NCBI GenBank assembly: GCA_030154265.1
Contig: JASKKH010000008.1
Location: 1-64,000 of the forward strand
Length of the DNA: 64,000 nucleotides
Direction of reading: 5' to 3'
Source: Clostridia bacterium
GTDB taxonomy: Bacteria > Bacillota > DSM-521 > Neomoorellales > Neomoorellaceae
Part shown: piece after piece, positions 16,077-24,602 of the stretch
Position numbering within the stretch: the first letter of the stretch is position 1
Layout: the number at the start of each line of letters is the position of its first letter
Notes under the pieces: model-generated
What the model saw: only the letters and a program-made list of their open reading frames with translations
Database searches by the model: none
Told to the model about the DNA's origin: nothing
Position numbers and translations under genes: made by a program

Positions 16077-17012
16077 TTACCTTTCTTCCCGATTATAAGG
16101 AATACCCAAAGCACCTGGTGCTCCTATGCGTTGTATCACAGTGCGTCTAGTAGAAATAATTAAGACAATGATAGTAAGAATGTAGGGTAACATCTTTAAG
16201 AAGAAGGAAGGTATGGTAACTGCAGTTGCCGCCTGTAAACTATAAGCTAAAGTATCTACACCACCAAAAAGATACGAACCCAGCAAAGCTTTAAATGGAT
16301 CCCAAACAGCAAAAATCACCAAAGCAACGGCAATCCAACCACGGCCAGCCGTCATATTCTCCAGCCAAGTTGGAGCATAAACTAATGAAAGATAGGCTCC
16401 TCCAGCCCCTGCTAACATTCCACCGAGGATAACATAAAAATAACGCAATGCAAAAACATTAACACCCATGGCATCGGCAGCCGCCGGATTTTCACCGATA
16501 GCTCGTAAATTTAAACCTGGTCGAGTATGGTAAAAATAATACCATAAGAAAGGTGTAAGTATATAAGTCAGGTAAATTAAGGGATCATGTTTAAAAAATA
16601 TAGTTCCCAATATCGGTATTTGGGAAAGTCCAGGTATGACAAAAGTTTTAAAGGTAACAGGTAAAGGTATGCCAATATACGCCTTGCCTAAGAAGCCACT
16701 TAACCCCGTACCAAAAATAGTTAAAGCTAAACCAGTTACTACCTGGTTAGCCCTTAAACTTATAGTTAAAAAGGCAAAAACAGAAGCTACGGCACCAGAA
16801 GCTAATAAGGCCATAAAAAAACCAAACCATGGATTTTTAGTAAGGAAAGCTACTATAAATCCTGTTACTGCCCCCACCAGCATCATACCTTCAACTCCAA
16901 GGTTCAATACACCGGCACGTTCAGCCAGGATTTCTCCTAAAGCAGCATAAAGAATAGGGGTTCCAGCTGTGACAGCTGCTGCTAACGTAGCAATCCATAT
17001 ACTATTTTCCAT
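16077..17012 (-). CDS. nupQ: Nucleoside-type ABC transporter permease (NupQ-like)
   Basis: Encodes 311 residues with about eight to ten transmembrane helices, in the BPD_transp_2 branch used with BMP-family binding proteins. GEILAERAGVLNLGVEGMML near the N-terminus and the EAA-like ATPase-contact segment with ENPAAADAMGVNVFALRY are family hallmarks. With NupP and NupO it would import nucleosides such as guanosine; the exact substrate is inferred from family. It overlaps nupP by 11 bases, so translation is coupled. It is the last gene of the operon. Confidence 0.85.
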   Translation of the reverse strand: MENSIWIATLAAAVTAGTPILYAALGEILAERAGVLNLGVEGMMLVGAVTGFIVAFLTKNPWFGFFMALLASGAVASVFAFLTISLRANQVVTGLALTIFGTGLSGFLGKAYIGIPLPVTFKTFVIPGLSQIPILGTIFFKHDPLIYLTYILTPFLWYYFYHTRPGLNLRAIGENPAAADAMGVNVFALRYFYVILGGMLAGAGGAYLSLVYAPTWLENMTAGRGWIAVALVIFAVWDPFKALLGSYLFGGVDTLAYSLQAATAVTIPSFFLKMLPYILTIIVLIISTRRTVIQRIGAPGALGIPYNREER

Positions 17013-18102
17013 TTACATCCCCCACTTTAGGCCCAAATCTTATACGGTAATAGGTTAATAACTCTCCACCTAAAAGAAAGAAAAGGATGGCTCCCTGAAG
17101 CATGGAAACAGTGGCTGCCGGAACACCAGATATTTGGACACTATAGCCTCCTACAATAAGTGCCCCAAAAAAGAAAGAGACCAATATAATCATAAATGGA
17201 TGAAGTTTCGCCAACCAAGCAACAATAATTGCAGTATACCCGTAGCCCGGAGAAATACCATGCTGTAACCGGTGAGCAATACCAGCTACCTCGCTCATGC
17301 CCGCTAACCCGGCCAAAGCACCACTTAAAAACATAACTAACATAATATTACGTTTAATATTAATGCCAGCATAATGGGCTGCCCTGGCACTTTCACCAAT
17401 AACCCGGATTTCATACCCCCAACGTGTATGCCAAAGTATAACAGCTAAAACCAATGCACTTACCAGAGCAAAAATAAGTCCCAAATGTACACGTGTACCA
17501 AAAATAGTTGGTAAGGTTGCCGCTTCACTAAAGGAGGCAGTTAGTGGAAAATTAAATCCCTCCGGGTCTTTCCAAGGACCATAAACAAGATAATCCACCC
17601 AAAAAATAGCGACATAATTTAACATTAAGGTCGTGATAACTTCATTTACTTCCCACTTAGCCCGGAAAAAGGCTGGAATTAACGCCCATAGACCTCCCAT
17701 CAAACAACCGGCAAAAAACATGGCTGGTAGCATAATATAAGCCGGTAGCTGGGGAAAAGTGAGGGCTACCCAACTGGCACCAAATGCCCCCATGTATAGT
17801 TGTCCCTCTGCACCAATATTCCATAGAAGCATTCTAAAAGCTACTGAAATACCTAATCCAGCCAACATTAAAGGAACTGCTTTAACAATAGTTTCCGATA
17901 TTCCATACCTGGAACCAAAAGCACCGTTAAACATTTTTTCATAAACCTTCAACGGTTCAAAACCTGTAGCACTTAAAAAGAAAGCCCCAATTATTAAAGC
18001 CAGAATTACTGATACTACCGGAACTATAACAGACATGATCCGAGATGGTTGAAGTCGTTTTTCCCATCTAATAAAGGATCTGGTGGCACTAGATACAGCC
18101 AT
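17002..18102 (-). CDS. nupP: Nucleoside-type ABC transporter permease (NupP-like)
   Basis: Encodes 366 residues. A ~25-residue cytoplasmic lead precedes about nine membrane helices of the BPD_transp_2 family; LLWNIGAEGQLYMGAFGA and the coupling-loop segment GESARAAHYAGINIKR are characteristic. It pairs with the following NupQ-like permease, forming the heterodimeric channel of BMP-type nucleoside importers. Its start overlaps the last base of the ATPase gene stop, so the three genes form one translational unit. Confidence 0.86.
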   Translation of the reverse strand: MAVSSATRSFIRWEKRLQPSRIMSVIVPVVSVILALIIGAFFLSATGFEPLKVYEKMFNGAFGSRYGISETIVKAVPLMLAGLGISVAFRMLLWNIGAEGQLYMGAFGASWVALTFPQLPAYIMLPAMFFAGCLMGGLWALIPAFFRAKWEVNEVITTLMLNYVAIFWVDYLVYGPWKDPEGFNFPLTASFSEAATLPTIFGTRVHLGLIFALVSALVLAVILWHTRWGYEIRVIGESARAAHYAGINIKRNIMLVMFLSGALAGLAGMSEVAGIAHRLQHGISPGYGYTAIIVAWLAKLHPFMIILVSFFFGALIVGGYSVQISGVPAATVSMLQGAILFFLLGGELLTYYRIRFGPKVGDVNGK

Positions 18103-19619
18103 CAGGCACCGACCCCCATTCTCTTAACTCCAGCCATCATCATGCCTAAATCTTCAACACCAGCATTTTTCGTATCCATCAATCCCATCAACTTACCTTC
18201 ATACATAACAGCAATACGATCTGATAAACGGAAAATCTCTTCAAGGTCTTCTGATATCAAAAGAATTGCCATACCTTTAGATCTTTGTTCTAAAAGAAGG
18301 CGGTAAACAGTCTCTGTAGCACCAACATCCAGACCTCGAGTAGGGTAAACAGCTACCAAAACACTCGGCTTTGCAGAAATTTCTCTTGCTAACAATAGTT
18401 TTTGTAAATTACCACCTGACATCATTTTAACTGGTGCATCTAATTCAGCCATTTTAACATCAAAACTTTCTACCAATTTCCTTGCCCATAAACGGACAGC
18501 TCGATTATTAATTAAGGTCTTACCCCAACGAGGACGTCGGTATTCTTTTAAAATGAGGTTATCAACGGCTCCTAAATTTGGTACTAAACCGGTTCCCAAA
18601 CGATCCTCTGGAACATAACCTATACCAGCATTAATAACTTCTAAGGGATTCCCTTTTACTAATTTCTTCCCTTCAACAGTAATAGTTCCCTTTTGATAGG
18701 TTCTTAAGCCGGCAATAGCCTCAGCTAATTCTCGTTGACCGTTTCCAGCCACCCCGGCAATACCCAGAATTTCTCCACTCGTAACTGAAAGTGAAATGCC
18801 TTTGACTGCAGGCAGTCCTTTATCATTTAAAACCTCTAAATTCTTAATTTCTAAAGCATTATCACCTTTTTTTGCCTTGGGCTTATCCATTATCCCTGCT
18901 AACTCTCGACCAACCATTAACCTGGCAAGTTCTTCTTCATTAGTCTCACTCTTTTCAACAGTTGCTACCGTCTTTCCAGCCCGCAGTATCGTAATGGTAT
19001 CAGCCGCTTCCATAACCTCTTGCATTTTATGGGTAATAAATATAACAGCACAGCCCCGGACAGCCATCTGTTTTAAAGTAAGATATAAATCCCTGGCCTC
19101 TTGGGGAGTTAATACCGCTGTTGGTTCATCCAGAATTAATACCTTTGCTTGGCGGTACAACAACTTTATAATTTCTACTCTTTGCTGCTCCCCTACCGAC
19201 AGTTGCCATATACGTGCTTTAGGGTCTACTTCTAACCCATAGTCATTAGAAATATCCTCTATCTCCTGGGCCAGTTTATTCAGGTTAAGCCTTAGGCCTC
19301 CCTTAAGCCCCAAAGCCACATTTTCAGTAACTGTAAATGGTGCAACCAACCGAAAATGCTGGTGAACCATGCCAATACCTGATGTAATCGCATCGCGGGG
19401 TGAACGAAAATTAACTTTACGACCATCAATATATATTTCACCCTTATCCGGTCGATAAAGCCCGGTAAGAATACTCATCAAAGTACTCTTACCAGCCCCA
19501 TTCTCACCCAATAAGGCGTGAACTTCACCGGCATGAACGACTAAGTTAACATCATCGTTAGCAACTACACCCGGAAAGCTCTTACTAATTCCCTTCATTT
19601 CAACTAATGGTGTTTGCAT
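18102..19619 (-). CDS. nupO: Nucleoside-type ABC transporter ATPase with two nucleotide-binding domains (NupO-like)
   Basis: Encodes 505 residues from the ATG at 19619, preceded by GGGGGAC; an upstream Tyr-rich in-frame extension of 21 codons is rejected. The first domain has Walker A GENGAGKST, the SVGEQQRVEI signature and Walker B VLILDEPTAVL. The second domain has a degenerate P-loop (GVAGNGQREL) and a SGGNLQKLLLAREI signature, the normal asymmetry of sugar/nucleoside-type double ATPases. It energises the NupP/NupQ channel. The binding protein gene that should feed it, just upstream, is truncated. Confidence 0.9.
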   Translation of the reverse strand: MQTPLVEMKGISKSFPGVVANDDVNLVVHAGEVHALLGENGAGKSTLMSILTGLYRPDKGEIYIDGRKVNFRSPRDAITSGIGMVHQHFRLVAPFTVTENVALGLKGGLRLNLNKLAQEIEDISNDYGLEVDPKARIWQLSVGEQQRVEIIKLLYRQAKVLILDEPTAVLTPQEARDLYLTLKQMAVRGCAVIFITHKMQEVMEAADTITILRAGKTVATVEKSETNEEELARLMVGRELAGIMDKPKAKKGDNALEIKNLEVLNDKGLPAVKGISLSVTSGEILGIAGVAGNGQRELAEAIAGLRTYQKGTITVEGKKLVKGNPLEVINAGIGYVPEDRLGTGLVPNLGAVDNLILKEYRRPRWGKTLINNRAVRLWARKLVESFDVKMAELDAPVKMMSGGNLQKLLLAREISAKPSVLVAVYPTRGLDVGATETVYRLLLEQRSKGMAILLISEDLEEIFRLSDRIAVMYEGKLMGLMDTKNAGVEDLGMMMAGVKRMGVGA

Positions 19620-19737
19620 CAAAATGTCCCCCTGGCAGGCTAACAAAATAGGGTAATATCTATAATATCTATAATAACACAATTCGATAATATTTCGATA
19701 AAATTAACATAAGTCCTTCATAAAATCTTTTAATCTA

Positions 19738-19766
19738 CAAAAAAGCCGTGGTTTTCACACCACGGC
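19738..19766 (-). terminator. Intra-operon terminator between the BMP gene and nupO
   Basis: GCCGTGG/CCACGGC stem with an 8-base loop, then TTTTTTG on the minus strand. Such partial terminators let binding protein exceed membrane components. With the BMP gene broken, it now separates nupO from the trkA promoter. Confidence 0.8.
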
Positions 19767-19787
19767 TTAACAAACTTATCTTAAAAC

Positions 19788-20309
19788 CTATTGAGGAATT
19801 TCACCTTCTACCCCTTCGACAAACCAGTTAATACCTAAGACTTCCTCATGGCTCAATCTCTCGCCTTCCTTAACCCTAAGGTTTCCTTCTTGGTCCTTAA
19901 TAGGTCCTTGGAAGACAAAGAACTTGCCATCAATAATTTCTTGTTTCTTTTCGTTTACTAAATCGCGAACTTCCTGAGGAACTTTATCGTTAAATGGTGC
20001 CAGGTCAACGATACCGTCTTTCATTCTGCCATAGTACTGTTCGGGTTTCCAGGTTCCGTTTTTAACAGCTTTAACTGTTTCGACGTAGTAGGGGCCCCAG
20101 TTCCAAATAGGTGAAGTTAGAGAAGCTTCAGGGGCGAATTCGCGCATATCGGTGTTATAACCGATTGCATAAGCCCCTCTCTCCTGTGCAGCCTGTTGAG
20201 GTCCAGGAGTATCCTGGTGCTGAGCAATAACGTCGGCACCAGCATCTAACAGACTTAGAGCAGCTTGTTTTTCAGTTGCCGGGTCATACCAGGTATTGGT
20301 CCAAACAAC
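19788..20309 (-). pseudogene. BMP-family nucleoside-binding lipoprotein, C-terminal half only
   Basis: From about 20309 to the TAA at 19788 the minus strand encodes the C-terminal half of a BMP/Med/PnrA-type substrate-binding protein: VVWTNTWYDPATEKQAALSL, then GADVIAQHQDTPGPQQAAQE, WNWGPYYVETVKAV and a C-terminal GINWFVEGVEG. The N-terminal half, with its signal peptide, lipobox Cys and first lobe, is absent. The sequence just upstream belongs to trkA in another frame. The only in-frame start is inside that junction and has no ribosome site, so this is most likely not expressed as a working protein. Confidence 0.85.
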
Positions 20310-20460
20310 TAGCACACACAATCTGAACATCTAATTTATCTTCTATTGCAGCAATTCTATCCGGATTTTGTTCAATGATTAAGACATCATGTCCACTATA
20401 TGAAAGAATTTCGGATAGTTTGAATCCTACTTTGCCAGCACCAATTACCACTATACGCAT
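20284..20460 (-). pseudogene. trkA: trkA fragment: N-terminal NAD-binding piece of a K+ uptake regulator
   Basis: From the ATG at 20460, with AGGAG 8 bases upstream, the frame encodes MRIVVIGAGKVGFKLSEILS and then a GHDVLIIEQNPDRIAAIED stretch: the GxGxxG dinucleotide fold of TrkA/KtrA-type RCK proteins. After LDVQIVCA (about residue 50) homology stops and eight unrelated residues (the BMP gene read in the wrong frame) lead to a TGA at 20284. A full TrkA has about 450 residues. The promoter and ribosome site seem intact, so a ~58-residue peptide could still be made. Confidence 0.82.
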
Positions 20461-20644
20461 AAACGGCACTCCTTTAAAAAGCAAAAATAAAAAACAGAAA
20501 TTCCGTCTGGATTAATACACAAATACGACATAAAGGTATAAATTCCTGCTTTACTAATTGCATCTAAATTCACACTAAAATTAAAGGTAATAGTTTAGTG
20601 ATTATAGAAATAAAAGACCATCCTTTCAGGAAAGGAGACTGAAC

Positions 20645-21823
20645 ATGTTTGAAAATCTACTAGCCAAAAAAATGAATAATCTTGGTACAGAGACTGCTTT
20701 TAAGGTTCTAGCTAAAGCTAAAGAGCTGGAAGCCCAAGGAAAAGAAATTATTCACCTGGAAATCGGAGAACCTGACTTTAACACACCTGAAAATATAGTC
20801 AAGGCCGGAATCAAGGCTTTAAAAGAAGGTTACACCCATTATACCCCGGCACCGGGTTTGCCAGAAGTCAGGGAAGCCATCGCCTCGTATGCCACCAGGC
20901 AAAAAGGGGTTAAATATACTCCAGAAGAAGTGGTTATTGTTCCCGGTGGTAAACCGATTATGTTTTTTTCTCTGCTTGCCCTTATAAACCCCGGAAATGA
21001 AGTTATTTATCCTAACCCTGGTTTTCCTATTTATGAATCCCTCATTAATTTTTTGGGAGGTAAAGCAGTTCCAATTCCCTTAAAAGAAGAAAACGACTTT
21101 CGGTTAGATACTAAAGAGTTAGCAACTCTTATCTCTCCTAAAACAAAACTATTAATACTTAATTCTCCTGCTAACCCCACAGGTGGGTTACTTACAGACG
21201 ATGATATAAATGAAATAGCCGATCTGGTTAGAGGTAAAAACATCATTGTCCTGGCCGATGAAATATACGATCGCATTATTTATGATGAAACCAAACCGGT
21301 TTCCATTGCCTCCATGCCTGGTATGAAGGAATGGACAATTATTTTAGATGGGTTTTCTAAAACCTATGCTATGACCGGTTGGCGTTTAGGTTACGGTCTA
21401 ATGCATAGAGACTTAGCAGAACGTATTGGGCAATTAATGGTAAATTCTAATTCCTGTACCGCTGCATTCACACAGAAAGCTGGCCAAGCAGCTTTAACGG
21501 GGCCACAGGATAGTGTCGAAGCCATGGTAGCTGAATTCAAAAAACGTCGTGATTTTATAGTTGAAGGCCTTAATAATATTCCAGGAATAACCTGTAAAAC
21601 ACCCAAAGGTTCTTTTTATGTATTCCCAAATATAAAAGAATTAGGGATATCCAGCGATACATTAGAAACAATTCTGCTGGAAAAAGCTGGCGTTGCTGTT
21701 TTAAGCGGCACTTCCTTTGGTCGTTATGGCGAAGGCTACCTCCGTCTTTCCTATGCTAATTCAATGGAAAACATTGAAAAGGCCTTGGAAAAAATCAATT
21801 ATGCTATCAATCATATCCTGTAA
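20645..21823 (+). CDS. Class I/II pyridoxal-phosphate aminotransferase (aspartate aminotransferase-like)
   Basis: Encodes 392 residues. The SKTYAMTGWRLGYG block near residues 237-250 holds the PLP-binding Lys; NSPANPTGG near 180 and ADEIYDRI near 204 supply Asn, Asp and Tyr cofactor contacts; the final Arg of YLRLSYANS binds the substrate carboxylate. It belongs to the AspC/AlaT/PatA-like fold type I group; substrate preference cannot be read off. It is probably not HisC, whose motifs differ, although the his operon here has no hisC. GGAAAGGAG lies upstream of the ATG. It is transcribed divergently from the trkA fragment. Confidence 0.88.
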   Translation: MFENLLAKKMNNLGTETAFKVLAKAKELEAQGKEIIHLEIGEPDFNTPENIVKAGIKALKEGYTHYTPAPGLPEVREAIASYATRQKGVKYTPEEVVIVPGGKPIMFFSLLALINPGNEVIYPNPGFPIYESLINFLGGKAVPIPLKEENDFRLDTKELATLISPKTKLLILNSPANPTGGLLTDDDINEIADLVRGKNIIVLADEIYDRIIYDETKPVSIASMPGMKEWTIILDGFSKTYAMTGWRLGYGLMHRDLAERIGQLMVNSNSCTAAFTQKAGQAALTGPQDSVEAMVAEFKKRRDFIVEGLNNIPGITCKTPKGSFYVFPNIKELGISSDTLETILLEKAGVAVLSGTSFGRYGEGYLRLSYANSMENIEKALEKINYAINHIL

Positions 21824-21848
21824 TTTTTGGGACCAACACAACCGCAAA

Positions 21849-21939
21849 AAAACCTCCATCTTCTTTTTACATAAAAACACCCTTAAAAAACAAAAATATC
21901 TAAGTGAAGTTCAAAACTAGAAAATAAGGTGGAGGTTTT
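21849..21939 (+). promoter_or_regulatory. Complementary arms that could mask the ribosome site of the UbiA gene
   Basis: AAAACCTCCA at 21849-21858 is perfectly complementary over 10 bases to TGGAGGTTTT at 21930-21939, which contains the GGAGG ribosome site 7 bases before the ATG at 21943. Pairing across the 71-base loop would hide the site. No recognised aptamer lies in the loop. The hairpin could equally act as a late 3' structure of the aminotransferase transcript. Confidence 0.4.
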
Positions 21940-21942
21940 CAG

Positions 21943-22851
21943 ATGAGTTTACTAGAAACTTCTAGTCAGTCAGGAGTACTATCATACTTATACTTCTGGC
22001 GCTACCTTTTTTTGAGTATGCGCCCAAAACAATGGATAAAAAATGCTTTTATCTTTGCCCCTATACTTTTTTCTGGCAACCTCCTCAATATACAACTTTT
22101 AATACGAACTACCGAAGTTTTTGTCATTTTTTGTTTCCTTTCTGGTGGAACATATCTAATTAACGATTTTGTGGACAGAGAAAAAGACCAGTATCATCCA
22201 CGGAAAAAGTACCGGCCTATAGCTGCCGGGCTATTATCACCTGTTCTTGCAGTAACAGCAGCCTCAGTTATTTTAGCAAGCAGTATTTTTTTAGCTTTTG
22301 TGTTAAGTTGGAAAATTGGATTTATAAGTCTAGCCTATATGATACAAACAATTATCTACTCTTTTTATTTGAAACAGATGGTTCTTGTTGATGTCTTCGT
22401 TATTGCCCTAGGTTTTGTCTTAAGAACCGCAGCAGGTGCAGCAGCTATTATGGTACCCATTTCGGTGTGGTTATTGATTGCTATTTCTCTTTTATCCCTT
22501 TTTATTGCACTTTGTAAGAGACGCCATGAAATAGTTATTCTAGATAATGCTACTGCTCACCGCGGTATTCTATCTGAGTATTCACTCGTTCTACTGGACC
22601 AATTAATAGCTACTGTAACTTCAGCAACTGTAGTTGTTTACGCCATTTATACCTTCGTGGGTGCTGCCAGCCCTCAACTAATATATACTGTTCCTTTGGT
22701 ACTATTTGGTATTTGCCGTTACCTATACCTTACCTATAGACAGCAAGATAGTGGTGAACCGGAAAGCTTAATTGTTAAAGATAAACCTTTAGCAGTCACA
22801 ATTCTTCTATGGTCAGTAATTTGTATTGCCATACTTTACTCCCCATGGTAA
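21943..22851 (+). CDS. UbiA-family prenyltransferase, decaprenyl-phosphate phosphoribosyltransferase-like
   Basis: Encodes 302 residues with about nine membrane helices. The YLINDFVDREKDQYHPRKKY segment has the NDxxD-x3-D metal-diphosphate motif in the HP-K-RPIAAG form, and RPKQWIKN precedes the first helix; both are typical of the branch containing decaprenyl-phosphate 5-phosphoribose synthase, which couples PRPP to polyprenyl phosphate. The second Asp-rich loop is weak, as in that branch. The alternative is another UbiA aromatic prenyltransferase. No arabinan or DprE-like genes are nearby. Its 3' end overlaps the convergent pgpA gene by 16 bases. Confidence 0.75.
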   Translation: MSLLETSSQSGVLSYLYFWRYLFLSMRPKQWIKNAFIFAPILFSGNLLNIQLLIRTTEVFVIFCFLSGGTYLINDFVDREKDQYHPRKKYRPIAAGLLSPVLAVTAASVILASSIFLAFVLSWKIGFISLAYMIQTIIYSFYLKQMVLVDVFVIALGFVLRTAAGAAAIMVPISVWLLIAISLLSLFIALCKRRHEIVILDNATAHRGILSEYSLVLLDQLIATVTSATVVVYAIYTFVGAASPQLIYTVPLVLFGICRYLYLTYRQQDSGEPESLIVKDKPLAVTILLWSVICIAILYSPW

Positions 22852-23354
22852 GTATTTTTAAGGAGCCCATCACGCTCCCGATGAGCGAGTCTAGAACAAG
22901 CTGCCGCAACTATAGCCGCTACTAAATCATCAAGAAAAGTATTAACTTTTTCCGTCTTTTTCTCATTAACCTTACCAATAATCCCGGGTTTAACCTTATC
23001 CAAGTAACCGAAATTAGTAAAACCGATAGAACCATATATATTGACAATACTTAAAGCCAGTATTTCATCAATACCATACAAGCTGTCGTCTATTTTTAAC
23101 ATATCAGCTAAAGGCTCGCTAATTAAACCCTTTTCAGCCAGTTCATCTAAAGAAATACCCGTAAAAACAGCATTTTGGACTTCCCTTTTTTCTAAAACGC
23201 TCTCAACACAATCACGGCAGTCTATAATAGATAGATTTGTTATATATTTTTTCTGTACTTCATATACCAAGTAAGTAATATCCTCTAATGTTACTCCGCG
23301 CCTTTTTAACCAATCGACTGCTACCTTTTTTAGATTGTTTTCAGCATTATCCAA
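22836..23354 (-). CDS. pgpA: Phosphatidylglycerophosphatase A-like protein (YutG family)
   Basis: Encodes about 172 residues, chosen from a TTG at 23354 that has GGGGGA 9 bases upstream; a second TTG at 23372 is also in frame. It follows the soluble Firmicute PgpA/YutG form: an N-terminal helical region with GVTLEDITYLVYEVQ, then ESVLEKREVQNAVFTG and a C-terminal GYLDKVKPGIIGKVNEK and FLDDLVAAIVAAACSR block. The family dephosphorylates phosphatidylglycerophosphate. The C-terminal acidic residues that bind metal are present. Convergent overlap with the UbiA gene may produce antisense interference. Confidence 0.75.
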   Translation of the reverse strand: MDNAENNLKKVAVDWLKRRGVTLEDITYLVYEVQKKYITNLSIIDCRDCVESVLEKREVQNAVFTGISLDELAEKGLISEPLADMLKIDDSLYGIDEILALSIVNIYGSIGFTNFGYLDKVKPGIIGKVNEKKTEKVNTFLDDLVAAIVAAACSRLAHRERDGLLKNTYHGE

Positions 23355-23753
23355 TTTTGTAAAATCCCCCAATCAATTATATAAACATATCTTAGATATG
23401 TTTATTCAAACAATACAAAAAACTGCTAATAAAAAACGCATAAATCTTAAACAATAATAGACCAAGTTTTTTTAATAAGACCAATTTAGCATAGAGATAG
23501 CTTAAAATATCTGTAAAAAATTACAAAAAAGCCTGTTATCGCAAAGATAAGGGTACAGGCTTTTTTTAACAGAAAAACTTCTGGAAAACAGGCTTTATAC
23601 CCAAAGGAATTCCTTTGTCCCAATTTAAATGCAAAAAAAAAGGATATTGGCTTTTATGTCTAAACCCAACCATCCTCTAATCAACATCTAATTAATTTTA
23701 TAAAATCCCCTAATATAAACAAGTAAGTACAAAGTCTTTAATATTTTTTAATA
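23355..23753. other. 400-base intergenic region between pgpA and the XRE-cupin gene
   Basis: It holds the XRE gene terminator (23525-23567) and a short perfect palindrome CAAAGGAATTCCTTTG near 23602-23617 followed by an A run. The remainder is very AT-rich and I see no coding frame or named element. Confidence 0.5.
23525..23567. terminator. Bidirectional terminator downstream of the XRE-cupin gene
   Basis: GCCTGT/ACAGGC stem with an inner TTATC/GATAA stem, flanked by AAAAAA on the left and TTTTTTT on the right, so it can act on either strand. On the minus strand it lies past the XRE-cupin gene stop. Confidence 0.75.
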
Positions 23754-24290
23754 TTAAAATTCTGGGGGAGTAATAGCCGCTATAAAGATAAGTTCCTCTT
23801 CACCTGCATTCCAAAGCTTATGAGGAATATTAGAGTAGAAATAAATACTATCACCTGTCTCTACCCGATAGATTTCTCCGCCAACATCAACCTCCATAAC
23901 ACCCTTAAGAACAACAATACATTCTTCTCCCGGGTGTGTTAAATACTCTTCACTATTAATTGCTCCTGGTTCCAAATGGCACATGATAACTTCCATGTTT
24001 CGGTTTAAATCCGGAGACAATAATTCATAGGTTACATGTGATTGTGGAAAACGTAGAACTTTACGCTGTTCCTTTTTGACCACAGGACTATGTTTCTCAG
24101 GGTCAAGCAAAAAGTAAAAAATAGGAACTTCCATAGCATCAGCAATTTTCTTTAAAGAAGTTATTGAAGGATCAGCTAAATCGCGTTCAACCTGACTTAA
24201 AAAACTAGAGGTTAATGACGTCTTTTCTGATAAATCTTTAAGACTCATCCCACGTTCCCGGCGTAATTCACGAATTTTCTTTCCAAGCAC
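23754..24290 (-). CDS. XRE-family transcriptional regulator with a C-terminal cupin
   Basis: Encodes 178 residues from a GTG at 24290, chosen because AGGAGG lies 7 bases upstream; an earlier in-frame start would place that site inside the gene. Residues ~2-60 are an HTH_XRE domain (IRELRRERGMSLKDLSEKTS, then LTSSFLSQVER and PSITSLKKIADAM). Residues ~95-178 are a cupin with HLEPGAINSEEYLTHPGEE, a GDSIYFYSNIPHKLWN motif and a metal-site His pair. This architecture (PuuR-like) senses a small molecule in the cupin; the ligand is unknown. It stands alone between terminators. Confidence 0.85.
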   Translation of the reverse strand: MLGKKIRELRRERGMSLKDLSEKTSLTSSFLSQVERDLADPSITSLKKIADAMEVPIFYFLLDPEKHSPVVKKEQRKVLRFPQSHVTYELLSPDLNRNMEVIMCHLEPGAINSEEYLTHPGEECIVVLKGVMEVDVGGEIYRVETGDSIYFYSNIPHKLWNAGEEELIFIAAITPPEF

Positions 24291-24602
24291 CTTATAACCT
24301 CCTAACACTTGAGGCAAATATATTTATAATAAATAGACAATTTATATTGCAGATATAAAGTACGAGTTGCACTTAAAGCCATTAAAATTTATTGTGTATA
24401 TTTCAACATAATTAATCCCTTTCCCTTCTAATCTATAAAAATGTTTATAAATTTCTAATATAAAAAATTGCCTGACCATAATACATCTATAAAAAAAACG
24501 GATAGGCTCCGCAGACACTACAGAGGCTATCCGTCATTTTTTGCTTATATAATTATCAATTATAATTATCAATTTAACCTAATATATACTTTTTAAACAG
24601 AC
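24291..24602. other. 312-base intergenic region between the XRE-cupin gene and ppaX
   Basis: It contains the gat-ppaX operon terminator and otherwise AT-rich sequence with no recognisable gene or operator. The promoter for the XRE gene presumably lies in its left half. Confidence 0.5.
24491..24544 (-). terminator. Terminator of the gatCAB-ppaX operon
   Basis: A 12-bp stem (ACGGATAGGCTC/GAGGCTATCCGT, one G-G mismatch) followed by TTTTTTTT on the minus strand; the right side also has CATTTTTT so it may be bidirectional. Confidence 0.78.

Noticed and set aside
20645-21823. Considered as the missing hisC
   Set aside because: Motifs fit the general aspartate-aminotransferase group better than histidinol-phosphate aminotransferase, and it is far from the his operon with its own transcript.
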